Source: Omnitrophica bacterium RIFCSPLOWO2_01_FULL_45_10b
GTDB lineage: Bacteria; Omnitrophota; Omnitrophia; Omnitrophales; Danuiimicrobiaceae
Direction of reading: 5' to 3'
Assembly (NCBI GenBank): GCA_001804205.1
Contig: MHFM01000054.1
Coordinates: 24,276-30,147 of the forward strand
Length of the DNA stretch: 5,872 nucleotides
Positions 1 to 5,872 of this stretch are shown one piece after another. The notes below the pieces were generated by a model that was not told the DNA's origin, made no database searches, and was given only the letters and a program-made list of their open reading frames with translations. The translations under genes and the position numbers were made by a program. Numbering within the stretch: the first letter of the stretch is position 1; every line of letters starts with the position of its first letter.

Positions 1-705
1 CAAATAATCAACTTGCCGTGGGTGATTCGTAATTACAGAGCATGGAAAGTTCCAGTTTTATATGCGACAACCAGTATCCCTATTTACGGATCATTCATTT
101 CAACTGCTACTGCAGAAAGTCAAGGACGTATTCCTCGAAAAGGAGAACCTAACTATTCACCAGAATTTGATGCTGCAGAACAGTCCGGGAATGAAGGTCT
201 CATGCACCAAATTGCAAGTCGCGAAATGAGGAAATGGATTGTGACGCACCCATTGCAATTTGTAAAAATAGGGTCGAGCCACTTGCTCGACTTTATGTGT
301 TTTAACCGGAAAAGTGGTGTTTGGGCGATCTGGCATCAATACTACCCCGGATCCTTTGACCCCTCACGACCGCTGCCTGATAATTTAAGGAAAGCTCTCG
401 AAGAATGCGCTTTTGCTTTCTATTATGTAGTCTTTTTCACGTGGCTATTTGGAAGCGTGGTCCTGGTCTGCCACTGGAAAACTCTTTCCCCTTTAACGCA
501 GCGCGGCCTTATTGTTCTGGCAGGATGTTTCATGCTCTGGTTTCTGGGACATACAGTTGTATTTCCTGATCGAAAGTATCGTTTTCCACTAGAACCTCTG
601 ATGTTGATCACAACGGCTTACTTTTTTTCCATTCTCTCTTGGCCACAATTTCTGGAGACCTGGCTTAAAAAAAGATTGAGTTCTAAAATGCCAAGTTCAT
701 CATGA
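1..705 (+). CDS. GT39/ArnT-like membrane glycosyltransferase, C-terminal part (5' end outside window)
   Basis: The frame is open from base 1 to TGA at 703-705, giving 234 visible residues. The true start lies upstream, and the in-frame TTG at base 13 is not a credible start. Near the left edge is LPWVIRNY, which matches the loop motif PWxxRNY seen in the GT39 (PMT/ArnT-like) superfamily after a membrane helix. A soluble segment follows, containing RKWIVTHPLQF, like the conserved 'hP..f' helix of these proteins. Three hydrophobic stretches come next, at about nt 406-470, 505-570 and 595-650, and the DRKYRFPLEP segment resembles the RYRxPxxP motif before a late helix. Family members are inner-membrane enzymes that transfer sugars from polyprenyl-phosphate donors. 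The catalytic N-terminal acidic motif would lie outside the window, so donor and acceptor cannot be inferred. The protein ends in a short basic/serine tail and its stop overlaps the next start. The family call is fairly good; the precise function is unknown. Confidence 0.72.
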   Translation, partial: QIINLPWVIRNYRAWKVPVLYATTSIPIYGSFISTATAESQGRIPRKGEPNYSPEFDAAEQSGNEGLMHQIASREMRKWIVTHPLQFVKIGSSHLLDFMCFNRKSGVWAIWHQYYPGSFDPSRPLPDNLRKALEECAFAFYYVVFFTWLFGSVVLVCHWKTLSPLTQRGLIVLAGCFMLWFLGHTVVFPDRKYRFPLEPLMLITTAYFFSILSWPQFLETWLKKRLSSKMPSSS

Positions 706-1460
706 AAACAACTCTCCTAGTCATGACGCTCAATGAGATCAATGGCATGAAGGCCATCATGCCGCGCATTAACAGATCCTGGTTGGATCAGATCATTGTT
801 GTAGATGGCGGCTCTGCCGACGGTACTATCGAGTGGGCAAAAGAGAATGGATACGAGATCTATGTACAGAAACAGGAAGGTTTTCGCCATGCCTATACCG
901 AAGTCTGGCCGCAGGTGATTGGCGATGTCGTCATTACCTTCAGTCCTGATGGGAACTCGGTGCCCGAATTAATCCCGGAATTGATCGCAAAGATGCGAGA
1001 AGGCTACGACATGGTTATTGCATCACGCTATCTGGGCAATGCCAAGAGCGAAGATGATGATTTTGTGACTGCCTTTGGCAACTGGTTATTTACTCGTACG
1101 GTAAATTTGCTTTATGGCGGCCATTATACTGATATAATGGTAATTTTTCGCGCCTATCGAAAGGCAATACCGCATGAACTGGGACTGGATCGAGAGGATG
1201 CGCATGCGTTGCCTGAAAAACTGTTTGGAACCAAGATTAGTTGGGAACCGTTATTATCGGTACGAGCCGCTAAACGAAAACTGAAAATTACTGAAATCCC
1301 TGGCGATGAGCCACAACGAATTGGCGGAAGACGAAAGTTACAGGTGCTACGCTGGGGAGCTTCGTACTATTTCCAGTTTATTAGGGAATTGTGGTTTTGG
1401 AAACCAGCTAAAAATGAGTCAATGCATTTCGCAATGAAGGAAAGTAGACATGAACAATAA
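702..1460 (+). CDS. GT2 family glycosyltransferase (polyprenol-phosphate mannosyltransferase/DPMS-like)
   Basis: The protein has 252 residues and a GT-A fold signature. The nucleotide-binding start is LLVMTLNE (residues 5-12), followed by IIVVDGGSADGT (31-42), the usual UDP/GDP-binding strand-loop. At the metal-binding position it has FSPDGNS (80-86), so D83-G84-N85 replaces the classical DxD. The segment DMVIASRY follows, then an acidic SEDDD stretch. There are no convincing membrane helices, so this is the short, soluble type rather than one with a GtrB-like membrane tail; the aromatic stretch near residues 222-236 may lie at the membrane surface. Such enzymes transfer a sugar from an NDP-sugar, often to polyprenyl phosphate or a glycolipid at the cytoplasmic face. 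The start at 702 overlaps the upstream stop as ATGA, and no good Shine-Dalgarno precedes it, so translational coupling is likely. A lipid-linked product would supply a GT39-type enzyme such as the one upstream; this link is inferred. The sugar is unknown. Confidence 0.85.
   Translation: MKTTLLVMTLNEINGMKAIMPRINRSWLDQIIVVDGGSADGTIEWAKENGYEIYVQKQEGFRHAYTEVWPQVIGDVVITFSPDGNSVPELIPELIAKMREGYDMVIASRYLGNAKSEDDDFVTAFGNWLFTRTVNLLYGGHYTDIMVIFRAYRKAIPHELGLDREDAHALPEKLFGTKISWEPLLSVRAAKRKLKITEIPGDEPQRIGGRRKLQVLRWGASYYFQFIRELWFWKPAKNESMHFAMKESRHEQ
1437..1441 (+). promoter_or_regulatory. Shine-Dalgarno AAGGA for the radical SAM gene
   Basis: AAGGA lies inside the end of the glycosyltransferase gene, eight bases before the ATG at 1450. 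It supports 1450 as the start and independent ribosome entry despite the 11-base overlap. Confidence 0.6.
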
Positions 1461-2961
1461 GAATCTTGATGTGGTGTTGGTGAATCCTGGCAGCCTTCAG
1501 TCTGTCTATCAGGCTTTGGGAAATGAATTTACAGCGATTGAGCCACCATCTCTAGCGGGGTTGTTTGCGACTTATCTCCGGAATAAAGGACTTTCCGTTG
1601 CGATCGTTGACGCACCCGCCTACAATTTAAGCCCAGAGGAGACGGCACAAGTGATCTCCAAAAAATATTCTCCCGTACTGATAGTGATGGTGGTTTACGG
1701 ATTTCAGCCTTCCGCTTCGACGCAGAACATGTCTGCTGCTGGCGAAACCTGTCGGGCGATAAAAGGAATAAATCCTAACTACAAAATCATGATGACCGGC
1801 ACGCACCCTGCAGCGCTTCCGGAACGGACGATGCGAGAAGAAGCGATTGATTTCGTTTGCGACCGAGAAGGACCGGAAACTATTCTTCAAACGGTCTTGG
1901 CACTGAAAGCTGGTACTAAGGAAGCACAGGCTTTTCGAAATATCCCGAGCTTGTGGTATCGGGAGTCCGGCGTAATCCTATCGAATCCTGCCGGCGTACT
2001 CATGGTCGATCTAGATGGAGAGATGCCGGCCGTGGCGTGGGATCTTCTCCCCATGGAAAAATACAGGGCCCATAATTGGCATTGCTTTGAGCATATCCAT
2101 GCACGTCAGCCTTACGCGTCCATGCATACGGGTCTAGGGTGCCCTTTCTCCTGCACTTTTTGTTGTATTAACGCGCCTTTCGGAAAACCTTCATACCGCC
2201 TTTGGTCGCCGGATTCCGTTATTCGGCAAATCGATACCCTCGTGAATCAATACGGTGTAAAGAACATCAAATTTGTTGATGAAATGTTTGTTTTAAATAG
2301 GGCGCATGTCGAAGGCATCTGTGACCGTATTATCGAACGAGGTTATGATCTGAATATTTGGGCCTATGCGAGGGTCGATACAATCAAGGACGGAATGCTT
2401 GAGAAGCTTAAACTTGCAGGTTTCCGGTGGTTGGCGTTGGGCATTGAATCTGGCAGCAAACATGTACGGGACGGTGTCGAGAAAGGTCGTTTTGGATCCG
2501 ACGACATTCTGAAAACTGTCCACCTGACACAAGATGCCGGAATTAACGTAATCGGTAATTACATTTTCGGGCTTCCTGATGACACACATGAGTCAATGCA
2601 GGAAACTCTCAATTTGGCGCTTGAATGCAATTGCGAATTTGCTAATTTTTATTGCGCCATGGCCTATCCAGGATCCAAGCTTTACTCACTTGCCGTCGAG
2701 AAGGGATGGGAGCTTCCCGGTTCCTGGATCGGATATTCTCAGCATAGCTACGAATGCCATCCTTTACGGACAGAAACTCTCACCAGCGCGGAAGTTCTGC
2801 GCTTTAGAGATGAGGCTTTTATGAAATATTTCACCGATCCTTCCTATCTATCGATGGTAAAGCGCAAATTCGGCGCCGCTGTTCTTTCTAACATTCAAGA
2901 AATGACGCGCGTCAAATTGAAGCGTAAAATCCTCGAAGAAAGCAGCGCGTATCATTCATGA
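1450..2961 (+). CDS. Cobalamin-binding-domain radical SAM protein (class B methylase-like)
   Basis: The protein has 503 residues in the usual two-domain order of this group. The N-terminal part (about 6-150) is a B12-binding-like Rossmann domain: VVLVNPG at the start, EPPSLAGLFATYLR, a TGTHPAALPE loop and the closing IDFVCDREGPET. No DxHxxG motif is visible, as in many radical SAM B12 proteins that bind cobalamin without a histidine ligand. After a linker, the radical SAM domain (about 222-420) holds the CX3CX2C cluster ligands C231, C235 and C238, with an extra C239. It continues with KFVDEMF, the SAM-contacting GIESGS (331-336) and GNYIFGLPDD (369-378). The 80-residue C-terminal tail has no motif I recognise. 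Relatives include BchE-like cyclases, hopanoid C-2 methylases and sugar or antibiotic C-methylases. Between a glycosyltransferase and a sugar kinase, the substrate is plausibly a sugar or lipid carrier, with C-methylation the likeliest chemistry; this is inference. Confidence 0.87.
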   Translation: MNNKNLDVVLVNPGSLQSVYQALGNEFTAIEPPSLAGLFATYLRNKGLSVAIVDAPAYNLSPEETAQVISKKYSPVLIVMVVYGFQPSASTQNMSAAGETCRAIKGINPNYKIMMTGTHPAALPERTMREEAIDFVCDREGPETILQTVLALKAGTKEAQAFRNIPSLWYRESGVILSNPAGVLMVDLDGEMPAVAWDLLPMEKYRAHNWHCFEHIHARQPYASMHTGLGCPFSCTFCCINAPFGKPSYRLWSPDSVIRQIDTLVNQYGVKNIKFVDEMFVLNRAHVEGICDRIIERGYDLNIWAYARVDTIKDGMLEKLKLAGFRWLALGIESGSKHVRDGVEKGRFGSDDILKTVHLTQDAGINVIGNYIFGLPDDTHESMQETLNLALECNCEFANFYCAMAYPGSKLYSLAVEKGWELPGSWIGYSQHSYECHPLRTETLTSAEVLRFRDEAFMKYFTDPSYLSMVKRKFGAAVLSNIQEMTRVKLKRKILEESSAYHS

Positions 2962-2976
2962 TATTTCTATATCATG
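2957..2976 (+). repeat. Perfect 8-bp inverted repeat with 4-base loop over a stop codon
   Basis: CATGATAT (2957-2964) and ATATCATG (2969-2976) are exact reverse complements around the loop TTCT. The left arm contains the TGA stop (2959-2961) of the radical SAM gene. No T-run follows, so it does not look like an intrinsic terminator. The arms are AT-rich and the hairpin would be weak. It could act as an mRNA processing or stability element, a DNA-binding palindrome, or be chance. Confidence 0.55.
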
Positions 2977-2988
2977 CGGGGCAACCTC

Positions 2989-2995
2989 GAAGAGG
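2989..2995 (+). promoter_or_regulatory. Shine-Dalgarno GAAGAGG for the GHMP kinase gene
   Basis: The purine run GAAGAGG ends seven bases before the ATG at 3003 and supports that start. It is the only clear ribosome-binding site in the 41-base intergenic gap. Confidence 0.6.
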
Positions 2996-3002
2996 CTAGC
3001 CC

Positions 3003-4010
3003 ATGATCATTACAAGAACCCCTTTTAGAATTTCTTTTTTCGGCGGAGGAACCGATTACCCGGCTTGGTATCAGAAGCATGGGGGTGTCGTTCTGACTAC
3101 CACAATCGACAAGTACTGTTATATCAGTTGCCGTCATTTACCCCCATTTTTTTCGCACAAGCATCGCATTGTTTATTCACAGATCGAAAATGTGCGTGAG
3201 ATCGCTGAAATTAAACACCCGGCAGTTAAAGCAGTGCTCGAATGGGCCGGCATTGAAAAAGGCATTGAGATTCACCACGATGGTGATTTGCCGGCGCGAT
3301 CTGGGATTGGTTCCAGTTCGGCATTCACGGTTGGGTTGGTCCATGCCCTGAGCGCCTTGCAAGGCAACTACATTTCAAAAGAAAAGTTGGCTAGCACGGC
3401 TATTTTTATTGAGCAGAAGATGATCCGCGAACATGTGGGTTCGCAAGATCAAATCGCAGTTGCATTTGGAGGTTTTAATCGTATCGAGTTCCATCGAAAT
3501 GATACGTTTGATGTTTCGCCCGTCATACTTCCAACCGAAAGGTTTGAGGAGCTGCAAAAACATATGATGCTTTTTTTTACGGGTTTTTCCAGAATTGCTT
3601 CCGATATAGCAAAATCAAAAATTGATAATTTCAAAAACAGGGAAATGGAACTTAAGAGCATGAAAGCCATGGTGGATGAAGCCATCCATATTCTTCAGAA
3701 TCCGAATGATTCGATCGACAAATTTGGAAAACTTCTTGACGAAAATTGGAAGTTCAAACGCAACCTGTCTGACCGCGTGACGAACCCTGAGATCAACCAT
3801 ATTTATGAAGAAGCAAAACGTGCAGGTGCTCTCGGGGGAAAAATACTTGGTGCTGGAGGTGGGGGGTTTCTGCTGCTTTTCGTCAAACCGGAACTACAGA
3901 CCGAGGTCCGGAAGCGACTCGAGCATCTTGTCTATGTTCCTTTCCAGTTTGATAACTTTGGCAGCCGGGTGGTTGTTTATCAGCCCTTCCGGGTAAGTGG
4001 CAACGACTGA
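3003..4010 (+). CDS. GHMP-family sugar kinase, D-glycero-D-manno-heptose 7-phosphate kinase (HddA)-like
   Basis: The protein has 335 residues, normal for HddA-type kinases (about 330-350). All three GHMP regions are visible. The N-terminal substrate motif is RTPFRISFFGGGTDYPAWY (residues 5-23). The ATP phosphate-binding motif PARSGIGSSSA is at 97-107. The C-terminal glycine-rich motif GAGGGGF is at 283-289. HddA phosphorylates D-glycero-D-manno-heptose 7-phosphate at C1 on the way to GDP-heptose. The same fold includes fucokinase and other sugar-1-kinases, so the exact sugar is not settled by sequence alone. Its usual partners GmhA (SIS isomerase), GmhB phosphatase and HddC nucleotidyltransferase are not in this window; they may lie further along the operon. 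The start at 3003 has a purine-rich ribosome-binding site, and translation stops eight bases before the next gene. The enzyme should be cytoplasmic and supply an activated sugar for the surface glycan. The family is certain; the heptose assignment is probable. Confidence 0.85.
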   Translation: MIITRTPFRISFFGGGTDYPAWYQKHGGVVLTTTIDKYCYISCRHLPPFFSHKHRIVYSQIENVREIAEIKHPAVKAVLEWAGIEKGIEIHHDGDLPARSGIGSSSAFTVGLVHALSALQGNYISKEKLASTAIFIEQKMIREHVGSQDQIAVAFGGFNRIEFHRNDTFDVSPVILPTERFEELQKHMMLFFTGFSRIASDIAKSKIDNFKNREMELKSMKAMVDEAIHILQNPNDSIDKFGKLLDENWKFKRNLSDRVTNPEINHIYEEAKRAGALGGKILGAGGGGFLLLFVKPELQTEVRKRLEHLVYVPFQFDNFGSRVVVYQPFRVSGND

Positions 4011-4018
4011 TTGACGCC

Positions 4019-5872
4019 ATGAATCAAGATAAAATTTACCGTTTGCTCTACCTCATCCGCCGCACTGAAGAAGAAATTATCCGCATCTATCCTACGGACA
4101 AAATTAAAAGCCCAGTCCACCTTTCGATTGGACAAGAAACGATCTCGGTCGGTGTCTGTGAAGCGTTGCAAGCAGACGATGTTGTATTTGGTACGTACCG
4201 AAGCCACGCACTTTACCTCGCCAAGACGGGTGATTTAAAAGGTTTTTTTGCCGAGCTGTACGGCAAGGCCACTGGCTGCACCAAGGGTAAGGGCGGTTCA
4301 ATGCATCTCGCCAATGTCTCACGAGGCATGATGGGTACATCTGCTGTCGTTGGCACCACTATTCCGCAGGCAGTCGGTTATGCATATGCTTTAAAACAAC
4401 GCCGTCAAAAAAATATCGTTGCAGTCTTTTTGGGAGACGGTGCCACTGAAGAAGGCGTCTTCCATGAAAGCCTGAATTTTGCGGCACTTAAAAAGTTGCC
4501 TATCATTTTTATTTGTGAAAATAACTTACTGGCGATCCATACTTACCAGCATCAACGTCAGCACTTGTCGGAAATCACGCGCATCGTGCGCGCCCATGGT
4601 ATACCGGCCACGCGCATCGAGCGTAGCAACACGGCTGAAATTCATGCGTATGTGGCAAACGCAGCGCGAGCGATCCGCGCAGGCAAGAGCGGGCCGGTTT
4701 TCATCGAATGTATGACCTGCCGTTGGAAGGAGCACGTGGGGCCAGGTGATGATTTCGGTCTTGCTTATCGCAGCGAAGAGGAGGTCCAGAAATGGAAGGA
4801 CTGCGATGAAATAATCACGCTCGGTAAAAAAATTCAGAAAGAACGACGCGCTCAAATTGAAGCAGACGTTGAAAAAGAAATTCAGAGCGCCATTCAATTT
4901 GCCGAGGAAAGTTCGTTTCCCGAAGCCAGAGAGCTTTACACCGATGTGTTTAAGGAAAAAAAGGTGAGCTTATCCAAGCCTACTGTGCCTGCAGCGGAAC
5001 GCGAAATTGGTTTTGTGGATGCTGTGCGCGAGGCCTTGGATCAGGAAATGGAACGCGACAAGTCCGTAATTGTATTTGGGCTGGATGTGGATGATCCCAA
5101 GGCAATTCAGGGAACAACACGCGGCTTGCCACAAAAATACGGTGCTGATCGCGTGTTTGGTACGCCGCTCGCCGAGGACGCGATGACGGGTGTAGCCATT
5201 GGCATGGCGCTCGCTGGCTTGCGACCGGTACACATTCACATCCGCATGGATTTTTTGATGTTAGCGATGAACCAATTGATCAATATGGCCGCAAAGAGCC
5301 ATTATGCTTTCGGTGGGCAGGTTTCCGTACCGCTCGTCGTTCGAGCCATGATTGGGCGCAGTTGGGGGCAGGGTGCGCAACATTCACAAGGGCTGCATTC
5401 GTTCTTTATGCATGTGCCTGGATTAAAAGTTGTTGCCCCCTCTAATCCTTACGATGCAAAAGGATGTTTGATAGCCGCTATCCGTGACAACAATCCTGTC
5501 ATCTATGTCGAACATCGACTTGCGCATTATCAAAAGGGATCGGTACCAGCAGAAGCTTACGAAGTGCTTCCCGGCAAGGCGCGCATTACTGCTGTAGGTA
5601 AAGATGTGACACTTGTGGGTATTTCGCATATGCAGCTTGAATGTATTCGGGCACGCAGCTACCTTGAAACTGTCGATATTCAAGCTGAAGTTATTGATCC
5701 AATCTGGTTAAGTCCACTCGATTTGAAAACTATTTATACTTCTGTTCAAAAAACACGACGGTTGATTATTGTTGATAACGGTTGGACAACTTGCGGCGCC
5801 GCCTCAGAGATCGCTGCCCAGGTAGCACAGCATTTCGAGGGTACCGCTGACATTCGTATTCGACGAATGGGT
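4019..5872 (+). CDS. Fused E1-alpha/E1-beta thiamine-diphosphate 2-oxoacid dehydrogenase-like protein (3' end outside window)
   Basis: One frame runs 618 codons from ATG 4019 to the edge with no stop. Residues 1 to about 312 form a whole E1-alpha: VHLSIGQE (33-40), TYRSH with H63, GKGGSMH (90-96), the ThDP motif GDGATEEG (139-146) closing at ENN (167-169), and the loop RWKEH with H239 before AYRSEEE. About 15 linker residues follow. E1-beta then begins near 328: FGTPLAE with E386 in the ThDP-activating position, AQHSQ with H455, GLKVVAPS, VEHR (498-500) and the transketolase C-terminal domain from about 515. A usual beta length suggests only some 35-50 residues are missing. E1 decarboxylates a 2-oxoacid on ThDP and normally passes the acyl group to lipoyl E2; no E2 or E3 gene is seen here. 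In a glycan operon it more likely serves sugar modification, for example two-carbon branching (inference). The start follows the kinase stop by eight bases with a weak ribosome-binding site, so coupling is likely. Confidence 0.88.
   Translation, partial: MNQDKIYRLLYLIRRTEEEIIRIYPTDKIKSPVHLSIGQETISVGVCEALQADDVVFGTYRSHALYLAKTGDLKGFFAELYGKATGCTKGKGGSMHLANVSRGMMGTSAVVGTTIPQAVGYAYALKQRRQKNIVAVFLGDGATEEGVFHESLNFAALKKLPIIFICENNLLAIHTYQHQRQHLSEITRIVRAHGIPATRIERSNTAEIHAYVANAARAIRAGKSGPVFIECMTCRWKEHVGPGDDFGLAYRSEEEVQKWKDCDEIITLGKKIQKERRAQIEADVEKEIQSAIQFAEESSFPEARELYTDVFKEKKVSLSKPTVPAAEREIGFVDAVREALDQEMERDKSVIVFGLDVDDPKAIQGTTRGLPQKYGADRVFGTPLAEDAMTGVAIGMALAGLRPVHIHIRMDFLMLAMNQLINMAAKSHYAFGGQVSVPLVVRAMIGRSWGQGAQHSQGLHSFFMHVPGLKVVAPSNPYDAKGCLIAAIRDNNPVIYVEHRLAHYQKGSVPAEAYEVLPGKARITAVGKDVTLVGISHMQLECIRARSYLETVDIQAEVIDPIWLSPLDLKTIYTSVQKTRRLIIVDNGWTTCGAASEIAAQVAQHFEGTADIRIRRMG

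Noticed and set aside
273..291. Hairpin GTCGAGC/GCTCGAC with a 5-base loop
   Set aside because: A 7-bp stem in the middle of the GT39-like coding region with no T-run; probably chance from codon content.
2579..2824. 81-codon + strand frame inside the radical SAM gene
   Set aside because: Shadow frame within a well-supported gene, with no family-like motif.
3571..3578. Run of eight T in the kinase gene, plus shorter T-runs near 3035 and 3147, as possible phase-variable slippage sites
   Set aside because: The runs encode Phe-rich family-like segments and are too short for a confident phase-variation call; the frame is intact.
4011..4018. Promoter or terminator between the kinase and the E1 gene
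   Set aside because: Only eight bases separate the genes, too few for either.
4578..4592. GC-rich hairpin CGCGCA/TGCGCG with a 3-base loop
   Set aside because: Short stem inside E1-alpha coding sequence in a run of Arg/Ala codons rich in CGC and GCG; no following T-run.
4526..4897. 123-codon open frame on the minus strand
   Set aside because: It lies wholly opposite the E1-alpha half, whose motifs are clear; the antisense translation shows no recognisable domain.
4019..5872. Possibility that the E1 fusion is a sequencing artefact joining two genes
   Set aside because: There is no stop, no frame change and no internal start with a ribosome-binding site at the alpha/beta junction; both halves are in the same frame with a short plausible linker. 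An error removing a stop codon cannot be wholly excluded from one sequence.

Overview
The window reads as an internal piece of a surface-polysaccharide (lipopolysaccharide O-chain, capsule or glycolipid) biosynthesis operon, most likely from a Gram-negative bacterium. That is inferred from gene content: a GT39/ArnT-type membrane protein, a GT2 glycosyltransferase and a heptose-kinase-like GHMP protein side by side. The sequence has no rRNA, tRNA or other diagnostic marker, so the taxon is unresolved. Base composition looks moderate throughout and shows no sharp shift.

Layout: five genes, all on the + strand and packed almost without gaps. (1) 1-705 is the C-terminal part of a polytopic GT39-like protein cut by the left edge. 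(2) 702-1460 is a GT2/DPMS-like glycosyltransferase, joined to gene 1 by an ATGA stop/start overlap. (3) 1450-2961 is a cobalamin-binding-domain radical SAM enzyme that overlaps gene 2 by 11 bases. (4) 3003-4010 is a GHMP sugar kinase resembling HddA (D-glycero-D-manno-heptose 7-phosphate kinase), 41 bases downstream. (5) 4019 to the right edge is one uninterrupted reading frame joining a complete E1-alpha to an E1-beta of the thiamine-diphosphate 2-oxoacid dehydrogenase family, still open at base 5872. The only intergenic DNA is 41 and 8 bases. The 41-base gap starts with a perfect 8-bp inverted repeat over the stop codon of gene 3. No promoter, terminator, mobile element, tRNA or CRISPR array is visible.

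How the genes may work together (inference): the kinase makes an activated sugar phosphate. The ThDP enzyme, with no E2 or E3 in view, could add a pyruvate-derived two-carbon unit to a nucleotide keto-sugar, or otherwise use a decarboxylated 2-oxoacid. The radical SAM/B12 enzyme could C-methylate or rearrange the sugar or its lipid carrier. The glycosyltransferases would move the product onto a polyprenyl or lipid acceptor. The combination suggests an unusual, perhaps branched or C-methylated, sugar. The fused E1 protein is the most interesting element.
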